Assembly (NCBI GenBank): GCA_009776715.1
Contig: WRNF01000029.1
Location: 1-5,164 of the forward strand
Direction of reading: 5' to 3'
DNA length: 5,164 nucleotides
DNA from: Treponema sp.
GTDB taxonomy: Bacteria; Spirochaetota; Spirochaetia; Treponematales; Breznakiellaceae
Below, in pieces: positions 1 to 5,164 of the stretch (position 1 is the stretch's first letter; every line of letters starts with the position of its first letter). The notes under the pieces are model-generated. The model saw nothing but the letters and a program-made list of their open reading frames with translations, was not told the origin of the DNA and ran no database searches. Both the position numbers and the translations under genes were made by a program.

Positions 1-73
1 ACACGGAAGTTAAGCCCTCTTACGCCGATGGTACTGCGCCTCTAAGACGCGGGAGAGCAGGTTATCGCCAAGC
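1..73 (+). rRNA. rrf: 5S ribosomal RNA, 3' part (5' end outside window)
   Basis: The first bases carry the conserved 5S core ACACGGAAGTTAAGC, followed by the helix IV/V region with GATGGTACTGC and its partner GAGAGCAGG. The closing strand GCCAAGC at 67-73 would pair with the missing 5' end. Bacterial 5S is about 110-120 nt, so roughly 40-45 nt lie upstream of the window. This marks the distal end of an rRNA operon on the plus strand. The 3' end is placed at the last base before the T run and could be off by one or two bases. Confidence 0.93.
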
Positions 74-103
74 TTTTTTTTGTTTAAAAATGCGGATTTT
101 AAA
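67..103 (+). terminator. T8 run after 5S rRNA plus AT-only hairpin, probable rRNA operon end
   Basis: Eight T residues (74-81) directly follow the 5S 3' strand GCCAAGC. If 5S helix I acts as the stem, this would be a factor-independent terminator; its 5' strand is outside the window, so that is inference. Just downstream, TTTAAAAAT (83-91) and ATTTTAAA (96-103) form a weak AT-only stem with one bulged A and a GCGG loop. The second hairpin is not followed by a T run and may only protect the 3' end. Confidence 0.55.
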
Positions 104-111
104 ACTCTCTA

Positions 112-140
112 TTGTTTTATTTTTAAAAATTGATTATAAT
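112..140 (+). promoter_or_regulatory. sigma70-type promoter for the RlpA-like/SPOR gene
   Basis: The -35 box TTGTTT (112-117, 4 of 6 to consensus) is separated by exactly 17 bases from a perfect -10 box TATAAT (135-140). The surrounding DNA is very AT-rich. The predicted transcription start near 147 leaves a leader of about 95 nt before the ATG at 242. The promoter lies between the rRNA end and the gene, as expected for an independent transcription unit. Confidence 0.7.
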
Positions 141-205
141 TGGAATATATAGGGATGAAAGATATTGCTTTGATAATAAGCTATAGACTCCAACTAGCAA
201 TTGTT

Positions 206-235
206 TTCCTTGAGAGGGTTTGGGAGGGAAAGGAG
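206..235 (+). promoter_or_regulatory. ribosome binding site with possible sequestering stem
   Basis: AAAGGAG (229-235) lies 6 bases before the ATG at 242 and decides that start. Upstream, TTCCTT (206-211) can pair with AAGGAG (230-235), with one G-U pair and an 18-base loop, so the site could be partly hidden in the transcript. The RBS is clear; the regulatory role of the stem is speculation. Confidence 0.6.
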
Positions 236-241
236 CATAAA

Positions 242-1210
242 ATGAAGCGGTTTTTTGGAACCGTATTGTGTATTTTTATTGCCTCTGGTTTTTGCGCAGG
301 CCAGGAGAACAGGAATAATGAAAATATTCAAATAATTGGCGGGAAGGAATTTAGATTTGGAAGGACCTTAGTAGATGAAAAACTGGAAGGCAAATTTGCT
401 TTTTCGGACAATCTTCCCAAAGGTTCAAAACCAAATGTAAAAAATTTATTTAACCAGGCCTTTCAGGATGAAGTAACCATCATTGGGCGGATTGCCGATA
501 ATGATGCACGGGTTCCCAAAGATGTTATTTTAGTTATTTCGCCCAGCGCTGCAAGAAACCTTGGGTTTGTGTATCATACTGGAGCCTCAGGTAATTTTGA
601 TTATTATGTACTGGTTGAAGTAATAAAAACAACAGATGATCAGCCGTCCTTGGCGCCTATTACATTAAGAATAGACGAAGAATCAACTGAACCGCCTGCA
701 ATGTTTGAAATAGAAGAAATTCCGCAGGAAATTGTTTTTGCAAATGAACCGGTAGTACAGGATCTGCGGCCGGGGAAACCCATAAACATTATTATTCAAA
801 ACTATATTTCGGGCAGTTCTAAGGCCTCCCAAAATAATATGCCTATTGGAGAAACTGGCAAGGATGAACCGCCTGATTTTCAGTCTGATGACAGGTATGC
901 CGCATGGCTGGCATTTTATGCGATGGAAATGCTGGAAAGCAAAAAATCGGAGGATTTGCACAATTCCGATGGTTTTTCTGCGGCAGATCAAATAAGCGGA
1001 ATAAAAGGGCATACCGTTCAGGTGGGAATTTATTCCAGCGAGAATGTTTCGCAAAGAGTATCAAAAATTCTGGAAACAGCGGGTTTTAAGGTGCGGGTTG
1101 AAAACATTGAATCAAACGGCATATTATTAAACAAGGTATCAATTGTGGATATTCCGGAAAAAGATTTATATGCAATATGGCAAATTTTAGAATTTATGCA
1201 TTTAAATTAA
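242..1210 (+). CDS. exported protein with degenerate RlpA-like domain and C-terminal SPOR domain
   Basis: The protein has 322 residues. Residues 1-20 look like a signal peptide: KR, then a hydrophobic stretch, then CAG before Q21. Cys18 is preceded by Phe, so a lipobox is unlikely. Residues about 38-128 resemble the double-psi beta-barrel of RlpA, with a DNLPKGS segment, IIGRIADNDA and SPSAARNLGF matching the family's LPFGT, VRINDRGP and LSKAAARALGM. The family histidine before LPFGT is replaced by Ser55, and the RGP after the aspartate is lost. A variable linker (about 129-255) leads to a SPOR domain (about 257-322), with TVQVGIYSSENVSQRVSKIL then a GF-x-V segment. SPOR domains bind septal peptidoglycan stripped of stem peptides. 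RlpA is a lytic transglycosylase, but this copy may only bind. The start at 242 is chosen for its RBS and signal peptide; an in-frame ATG at 140 overlaps the -10 box. The gene seems monocistronic. Confidence 0.75.
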   Translation: MKRFFGTVLCIFIASGFCAGQENRNNENIQIIGGKEFRFGRTLVDEKLEGKFAFSDNLPKGSKPNVKNLFNQAFQDEVTIIGRIADNDARVPKDVILVISPSAARNLGFVYHTGASGNFDYYVLVEVIKTTDDQPSLAPITLRIDEESTEPPAMFEIEEIPQEIVFANEPVVQDLRPGKPINIIIQNYISGSSKASQNNMPIGETGKDEPPDFQSDDRYAAWLAFYAMEMLESKKSEDLHNSDGFSAADQISGIKGHTVQVGIYSSENVSQRVSKILETAGFKVRVENIESNGILLNKVSIVDIPEKDLYAIWQILEFMHLN

Positions 1211-1219
1211 TTTTTCTGG

Positions 1220-1248
1220 TTGAATAAAGATTTATATAATGATATATT
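1220..1248 (+). promoter_or_regulatory. probable promoter of the cheW operon
   Basis: TTGAAT (1220-1225, 4 of 6 to consensus) and TATATT (1243-1248, 5 of 6) are separated by 17 bases. A perfect TATAAT also sits at 1235-1240, but its -35 position reads only TTTTCT. Either would start transcription about 90-100 bases before cheW. No flagellar sigma28-type element (TAAA-N15-GCCGATAA) was seen. Confidence 0.5.
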
Positions 1249-1255
1249 TAAGTGT

Positions 1256-1291
1256 CCAAAAATATTGCAAGCGGTGTCTTGTATTTTTTGG
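1256..1291 (+). other. imperfect hairpin in the cheW leader or rlpA-like 3' region
   Basis: CCAAAAA (1256-1262) pairs with TTTTTGG (1285-1291), and CAAG (1268-1271) pairs with CTTG (1278-1281) around the loop CGGTGT. A small asymmetric internal loop lies between the two stems. With the 1220-1248 promoter the hairpin would be at the very 5' end of the cheW mRNA. Alternatively it is a weak terminator for the preceding gene, but no T run follows the stem. Between it and the cheW RBS I see nothing else definite. Confidence 0.4.
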
Positions 1292-1339
1292 AAAAGATCA
1301 ATAATTGACGGATATATTTTTGGCATTTAAGGGGGATTT

Positions 1340-1810
1340 ATGGCCGATGCTAATCAATTAGTTACTTTTCAGCTTGGCGAAGAGTTATACGGAATTAATA
1401 TCATGGATGTTAAGGAAATTGTTCGGGTTCAAAACATCAGGGCCATTCCTAATGCTCCAACTTATGTAGAGGGAATCTTCAATCTAAGAAGTGAAATAAT
1501 TCCCGTTATCAATCTGCATAAGCGTTTTCATTTGAAGAAGCTCATTAATTCTGAAGAAGATGAATTGCTGTCTGGTTTCATTATTATTGATTTAGACGGA
1601 ATGAAACTTGGAATAATAATCGATAGGATTTCACGGGTTATCACCATCGAAAAAGAAGAAATACAGCCGCCGCCGCAGATGTTGTCCGGAATAGGGGCCG
1701 AATATATTCTGGGTGTGGTCCGCCAGGAGCAAGGGTATTTAATTATACTTGACATTAGAGATCTGTTTAATCCGAGAGAGCTGCAAAAAATCGCCGAACT
1801 AAGACGGTAA
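1340..1810 (+). CDS. cheW: chemotaxis coupling protein CheW
   Basis: The 156-residue protein is one full-length CheW domain. CheW is a cytoplasmic scaffold that links methyl-accepting receptors to the kinase CheA. Visible signatures are the opening strand QLVTFQLGEELYGINI (6-21), VKEIVR (24-29), the core NLRSEIIPVINL (48-59) with the conserved Arg50, GIIIDRISRVITI (91-103), and the closing ILGVVRQEQGYLIILDI (123-139). Where most CheW proteins have glycine after that Arg, this one has Ser51. AAGGGGG (1329-1335) lies 4 bases before the ATG. No cheA, cheY or receptor gene is in the window, so this is probably one of several CheW paralogues, as spirochaetes often carry. It appears to be first in the operon; the next gene starts 19 bases after its stop. 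Confidence 0.95.
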   Translation: MADANQLVTFQLGEELYGINIMDVKEIVRVQNIRAIPNAPTYVEGIFNLRSEIIPVINLHKRFHLKKLINSEEDELLSGFIIIDLDGMKLGIIIDRISRVITIEKEEIQPPPQMLSGIGAEYILGVVRQEQGYLIILDIRDLFNPRELQKIAELRR

Positions 1811-1829
1811 TTTATTCCGGATTTACCGC

Positions 1830-2918
1830 ATGAAGATAGAAGCCTATTCGCCAACCATCAGAAGGAAGGAGATGGATGCCGTTCTTACGGCAATGGTAGA
1901 GGATCATATCGGTCCTGGAGAGCGATCCCGGTTATTGGTGCAAACTGCAAAAGAACAAATTCGTTTTGATTATGCCCTGTCATTGCGCAGCCCGGCTATT
2001 GCGCTGTATCTCGCCCTTAAAGCCCTTAATCTTGAAGCAGGGGACGGGGTGCTGCTTTCGGCATTGTCTCCCCGTTATTATGCCAATGTTTTAGCCGATC
2101 TGCAGTTGAAGCCCCTGTTTTGCGATGTTTCTTTTTCCCTTCCCTGCATAAACCGCGAAAGCATTGAAAAAGCGCTTTTGGAAAAACCGCCGGGCATTGA
2201 GGCCAGTTGCATATTGCTGCACCATACGCTTGGCTTTATTCCGGAAACTGCTAACATGAGCGGGCTTGGAATCCCGGTTATTGAAGACATTTCGCAGAGT
2301 TATTCTGCCGCAGAAAATGAAACTGAAGCAATGCCCGGCAATGAATCAGCTGCAAAGGATGCGCATCAGCCTGGCCGCGGCAATTTTATTATTTTGGGGC
2401 TTGAAGAACGCGATGTGCTTACCTCCGGGGGAGGGGCATTACTGTATGCCATGAACCGGAAAGACTCCTCGGCGCTGAGAAATTTTTCCGGCATCCCCAA
2501 TGAGTACTGCCTGCCGGATATTAACGCATCGCTTGCCGTAGTGCAATTTAAGGAAGCTCCCCGAAACGCATTTAGAAGGTCTGAAATTGCCCAGGCCTAT
2601 ACCCAGGCCTTTGCCCAGGCAAGGCAGAAGGGAAAACATACACTGTTTGCCGGCATTGGCAGCGCAAGTTATAACAATTATGCTTTTCCTTTGGTATTGG
2701 AAACCGGAATGAAAGATGTCATATCTTATGCGCGTAAAAAAGACATTATCGTAGAAAATGCCTTTGAACAGAGCATTATCGGATCCGGCATTATGGATGC
2801 GGCATTGTGCCCAACAAGTTACTCATTATCCTTGCGTACAGCATTGTTTCCCTTGTATCCTCGGCTTGGTTCACAGGAAGCACAGCGTGTTTCTAAATTA
2901 ATTATGACCCTTCCTTAA
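1830..2918 (+). CDS. DegT/DnrJ/EryC1/StrS-fold protein lacking the PLP lysine (probable pseudo-aminotransferase)
   Basis: At 362 residues it has the usual length of the DegT/DnrJ/EryC1/StrS fold-type I aminotransferases of sugar metabolism. Family landmarks are visible: an N-terminal P-x-I segment with IGPG (27-30), LKALNLEAGDGVLLSA (63-78), FCDV (97-100), VIEDISQS (150-157) with the Asp and Gln that normally contact pyridoxal phosphate, TSGGGALL (198-205), LPDINASLAVVQF (228-240) and FPLYP (340-344). In active members a lysine lies 6-9 residues before the glycine cluster. Here the segment is NFIILGLEERDVLTSGGG (185-202) with no lysine. The SGTAAL loop reads RSPAIAL (53-59). Residues 161-183 form a polar insertion. 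The enzyme is therefore probably inactive as a transaminase; function unknown. No strong RBS precedes 1830. ATG 1872 has purine-rich sequence upstream, but residues 2-14 align with the family N-terminus, so 1830 is kept. Confidence 0.85.
   Translation: MKIEAYSPTIRRKEMDAVLTAMVEDHIGPGERSRLLVQTAKEQIRFDYALSLRSPAIALYLALKALNLEAGDGVLLSALSPRYYANVLADLQLKPLFCDVSFSLPCINRESIEKALLEKPPGIEASCILLHHTLGFIPETANMSGLGIPVIEDISQSYSAAENETEAMPGNESAAKDAHQPGRGNFIILGLEERDVLTSGGGALLYAMNRKDSSALRNFSGIPNEYCLPDINASLAVVQFKEAPRNAFRRSEIAQAYTQAFAQARQKGKHTLFAGIGSASYNNYAFPLVLETGMKDVISYARKKDIIVENAFEQSIIGSGIMDAALCPTSYSLSLRTALFPLYPRLGSQEAQRVSKLIMTLP
2589..2624 (+). repeat. three tandem 12-base units inside the DegT-like gene
   Basis: GCCCAGGCCTAT, ACCCAGGCCTTT and GCCCAGGCAAGG follow one another directly in frame. 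They encode AQAY, TQAF and AQAR (residues 254-265), on a helix that is normally ARRxxIAxRYxxxL-like in the family. The third copy has diverged at its end. This looks like local duplication in a tolerant helix. Confidence 0.7.
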
Positions 2919-2922
2919 ATTT

Positions 2923-2932
2923 GAGGCGGTAA
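2923..2932 (+). promoter_or_regulatory. ribosome binding site of nadK
   Basis: GAGGCGGTAA lies directly before the nadK ATG at 2933, within the 14-base gap after the DegT-like stop codon. GAGG is 6 bases from the start. The same ten bases recur at 3816-3825 at the start of recN. Confidence 0.75.
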
Positions 2933-3832
2933 ATGGCTAAGGCTGTAAAAGCGGTTTTGTTTGTCAACCCTTACAAGAAAAACGCATCCTTAATTGCTGA
3001 TGCAATTCACAGCGAACTGGAGAGCAGGGCTGCCAAAGTTTCGGTATTTAATTCAAACAGCGGTTCAGTGCCCGACGATCATTGGGACATTGCCTTTAGT
3101 TTGGGAGGAGACGGCACGGTTCTGAATGCTGCAAGAATGCTGGCCGCATCGAAAACGCCCATTATCCCCATACGCCTGGGCACCCTGGCGTTTCTGGCCG
3201 GCGTGGAGAATGATGACTGGCTTATGGTGTATGAACAATGGCTTAATAACACTGCAAGAATTTCCAGGCGCTGCATGCTGGAATTTTCGGTTAAACGCAA
3301 TGGCCTGGCTGTTTTTCATAATTTTTGTTTAAATGACATAGTGATTTCTTCATTGGGAATTGCTAAATTAATAAGGCTGAAGGTAGAAACAGAACTGGAG
3401 GGCAAAGAAATTGCCGGGCTTGGGTATTACCGGTCAGACGGGCTTATTGTTGCCACAGCGACCGGTTCCACCGCGTATTCCCTGGCTGCCGGGGGCCCCA
3501 TTCTTGACCCGGAAATGGAAGCGCAAATTATCAACCCTATTTGTTCTTTTTCGCTTTCCAGCCGCCCCATGGTGCTTCCGTCCAGACAGATTTTGCATAT
3601 AGGTATTGAAAATGAGCAGCGCAGCGGGGTATTATTAACAGTAGACGGACAGGAGACATTTGAATTGCATCCGAATGACATTATTACCGTACACCAATCG
3701 CCTCATTACGCCCTGCTTTTAACAACCGGGCGGTCGGCATATTATGCGGCGCTCAAAGAAAAATTGGCATGGGGATACGGATGCGGCATTTTGGACAATG
3801 GCATAAGTTCCCATGGAGGCGGTAATGCTTGA
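2933..3832 (+). CDS. nadK: NAD kinase (ATP-NAD kinase)
   Basis: This 299-residue cytoplasmic enzyme phosphorylates the 2'-hydroxyl of NAD to make NADP (EC 2.7.1.23) and so supplies NADPH for biosynthesis. Length is typical. The nucleotide-binding GGDGT is at 58-62, with Asp60 the family's key residue. LNDIVIS (133-139) carries the conserved Asn-Asp, and YRSDGLIVATATGSTAYSLA (166-185) contains the TGSTAY motif. AGGPI follows at 186-190, SSRPMVLP is at 209-216, and the late VDGQ is at 237-240. The segment that often reads N-x-G-x-LGFL is RLGTLAFL (81-88), with Asn and Gly replaced, a mild departure. It lies 14 bases after the DegT-like gene and overlaps recN by 8 bases. Its last codons contain the recN RBS, which implies translational coupling. 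Confidence 0.96.
   Translation: MAKAVKAVLFVNPYKKNASLIADAIHSELESRAAKVSVFNSNSGSVPDDHWDIAFSLGGDGTVLNAARMLAASKTPIIPIRLGTLAFLAGVENDDWLMVYEQWLNNTARISRRCMLEFSVKRNGLAVFHNFCLNDIVISSLGIAKLIRLKVETELEGKEIAGLGYYRSDGLIVATATGSTAYSLAAGGPILDPEMEAQIINPICSFSLSSRPMVLPSRQILHIGIENEQRSGVLLTVDGQETFELHPNDIITVHQSPHYALLLTTGRSAYYAALKEKLAWGYGCGILDNGISSHGGGNA
3815..3819 (+). promoter_or_regulatory. ribosome binding site of recN inside the nadK 3' end
   Basis: GGAGG lies 5 bases before the ATG at 3825. It sits within the codons for the nadK tail HGGGNA. The recN start precedes the nadK stop (TGA 3830-3832), so ribosomes ending nadK can re-initiate there. This RBS fixes the recN start. Confidence 0.8.
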
Positions 3833-5164
3833 AGAACTGAGCATTAGAAATTATGCCTTAATCGATACAATTTCTCTGGCTTTCCGCTCAGGATTTAACG
3901 TGCTAACCGGGGAAACAGGAGCGGGCAAATCCATTATTGTAGGATCATTAAGCCTGTTAATGGGAGGGAAGGCCGAAGCGGACGTTATTCGATCCGGAAA
4001 AGAAGAAGCAAGCGTCAGTGCGGTAATTTCAATTAACAAGGACAACAGCGAGGCGCTGGAATGGCTTAAAAGCCGCGATATTGCCTGCGAAGACGGCGCG
4101 GTAATTGTCCGGCGCACCATTAAAACCAGCGGCAGGGGTTCAATATTCATTCAGGATACGCCTGTTACCAGGGGAGACCTTGAAAGTTTTATGGGCTTGC
4201 TTTTTGACCTGCACGGCCAGCACAATCACGAATCGCTTTTGCACAAGGAAAACCACCGCCGTTTTCTGGACCGTTTTGCCGGAATTGAAACGGAAGTAAT
4301 GGAATATAACAAGACATTCTTAAAACTGGTGGAAATGCGAAGGAACCTTGATAATGCATGCAACTCGCAAAAGGACCGTGATGCGAAACTTGAAATTCTG
4401 CAATATGCCGTTGATGAAATTAATGCCGCCGCGCTTCGTGCCGGTGAAATGAAGGAACTGGAAAATGAAGCGCAAAGGCTCAGTGATTTTGAAAAATTGG
4501 CAGGAAACGTAAACACTGCCGCTAATGCGCTTTTTGATGACGAGGAGTCGGTGTTAAGCCTTTGCCGGCGCACAAAAAATGCAATGGAAAATGCGGCCCA
4601 AATTGACGCATCGCTTTCTTCCCTGAATAAACGTTTTGAAGAACTTTTTTTTGAACTGGAAGACATTGCCGGCGATTTCCGCACTTACTCGGCAGCTTTA
4701 AGTTATGATCCCAAGCGGCAGGAAACGGTGGATGAACGCCTTGCCCTGTTGTACAAATTGAGGAAAAAATACGGCGGGGGCGCTGCGGGCAGCCCGGAAG
4801 AATCAATCCTTGCTTACCGCTCCTCGGCGGAAGCGGAAATTGAAACACTGTCCACAATAGAAGAAAACCGCGGCAAGCTGAAAACTGACATTGCCGCTTT
4901 GGAAAAAGAGCTTGTGAGCGCAGCGGCTGCATTGCGGCAGAAACGGACAGCCGCGGCATTACACTTGAGCGAATGCATCACTGCCATTCTTAAGCGGCTG
5001 GGAATGCCCAATGCCTGCTTTTCGGCATCGGTAACGCCAAAAATTAAGGGTGAAGGCGGGCAAAGTCCCGTTTGCGGCCCCTGGGGCGCCGAGGATATTG
5101 AATTTTTAATTTCTGCCAATACCGGGGAGCCGCTTAAAGACTTGTCCCGCATAGCGTCAGGCGG
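3825..5164 (+). CDS. recN: DNA repair protein RecN, 3' end outside window
   Basis: RecN is an SMC-like ATPase that acts early in double-strand break repair with RecA. The frame from the ATG at 3825 is open to the last base (446 full codons, no stop) and reads without a frameshift. MLEELSIRNYALID (1-14) is the typical RecN opening, followed by the Walker A motif TGETGAGKS (28-36). GRGSIFIQDTPVT (103-115) and LLFDLHGQHNHESLL (125-139) match the family's second and third blocks. A Glu/Lys/Ala-rich coiled-coil arm covers about 150-380. The C-terminal head begins with IEFLISANTGEPLKDLSRIASG (425-446), and the window ends inside the ABC signature (LSKIASGGELSR in the family). Known RecN proteins are about 550-570 residues, so about 110 residues including Walker B are missing. 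It overlaps nadK by 8 bases. Confidence 0.96.
   Translation, partial: MLEELSIRNYALIDTISLAFRSGFNVLTGETGAGKSIIVGSLSLLMGGKAEADVIRSGKEEASVSAVISINKDNSEALEWLKSRDIACEDGAVIVRRTIKTSGRGSIFIQDTPVTRGDLESFMGLLFDLHGQHNHESLLHKENHRRFLDRFAGIETEVMEYNKTFLKLVEMRRNLDNACNSQKDRDAKLEILQYAVDEINAAALRAGEMKELENEAQRLSDFEKLAGNVNTAANALFDDEESVLSLCRRTKNAMENAAQIDASLSSLNKRFEELFFELEDIAGDFRTYSAALSYDPKRQETVDERLALLYKLRKKYGGGAAGSPEESILAYRSSAEAEIETLSTIEENRGKLKTDIAALEKELVSAAAALRQKRTAAALHLSECITAILKRLGMPNACFSASVTPKIKGEGGQSPVCGPWGAEDIEFLISANTGEPLKDLSRIASG

Noticed and set aside
140..241. In-frame upstream extension of the RlpA-like gene (ATG at 140 or 155)
   Set aside because: The ATG at 140 starts inside the TATAAT -10 box. Neither upstream ATG has a good RBS, and the extension would bury the signal peptide. 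The ATG at 242 has AAAGGAG at ideal spacing.
293..301. Cys18 as a lipoprotein acylation site in the RlpA-like protein
   Set aside because: Phe precedes the cysteine, where Gly, Ala or Ser is expected even in relaxed spirochaetal lipoboxes. Ordinary signal peptidase I cleavage fits better.
683..1089. Minus-strand frames (123 and 73 residues) and a 61-residue plus-strand frame within the RlpA-like gene
   Set aside because: They are out-of-frame shadows of a gene with a clear SPOR domain and signal peptide.
1305..1310. TTGACG as a -35 box close to cheW
   Set aside because: The -10 position 17 bases downstream falls on TAAGGG, next to the cheW RBS, which is not a -10 box.
1872..2918. Later start for the DegT-like gene at ATG 1872
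   Set aside because: The purine-rich stretch before it encodes RRKE in frame. Residues 2-14 before it align with the family N-terminus, so 1830 is preferred, although it lacks a strong RBS.
4226..4684. 152-residue minus-strand frame, Ser- and Arg-rich
   Set aside because: It is an antisense shadow of the recN coiled-coil region. It has low complexity and no recognisable domain, and recN is unambiguous here.
4522..5152. Minus-strand frames of 145 and 112 residues
   Set aside because: Both lie opposite recN coding sequence, overlap each other and show no family features.
1..5164. A new mobile element, CRISPR array or defence system
   Set aside because: No spaced direct repeats, transposase, integrase or toxin-antitoxin genes were seen. 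The window is compact housekeeping DNA apart from the two degenerate enzyme-fold proteins.

Overview
The window looks like chromosomal DNA of a Treponema-like spirochaete. The order cheW, DegT-like gene, nadK, recN matches what I recall, from memory and unchecked, of the Treponema pallidum TP0439-TP0442 region. The genes are of moderate GC, with AT-rich intergenic spacers. Genus is an inference; the sequence itself shows only the gene families.

Layout: the window opens inside the 3' part of a 5S rRNA gene (about 1-73), so the end of an rRNA operon lies at the left edge. It is followed by a T8 run and an AT-only hairpin. A well-formed sigma70-type promoter (112-140) then drives a monocistronic-looking gene (242-1210) for an exported protein. 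That protein has a worn RlpA-like double-psi beta-barrel and a C-terminal SPOR peptidoglycan-binding domain. A 129-base spacer holds a second promoter (1220-1248) and an imperfect hairpin (1256-1291).

Four tightly packed plus-strand genes follow, probably one operon. They are cheW (1340-1810), a DegT/DnrJ/EryC1/StrS-fold protein without the PLP-binding lysine (1830-2918), nadK (2933-3832), and recN (3825 to beyond the window end). Gaps are 19 and 14 bases, and nadK and recN overlap by 8. The recN gene is cut by the window end inside its ABC signature motif. It is open to the last base without a stop.

Functionally the operon mixes chemotaxis coupling (CheW), NADP supply (NadK) and double-strand break repair (RecN) with a probable pseudo-aminotransferase. 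No shared pathway is evident; nadK next to recN is a widely conserved pairing in bacteria. The two most interesting genes keep the fold of an enzyme family but appear to have lost key catalytic residues: the RlpA-like/SPOR protein and the DegT-like protein. I found no mobile elements, CRISPR arrays, tRNAs or convincing minus-strand genes.
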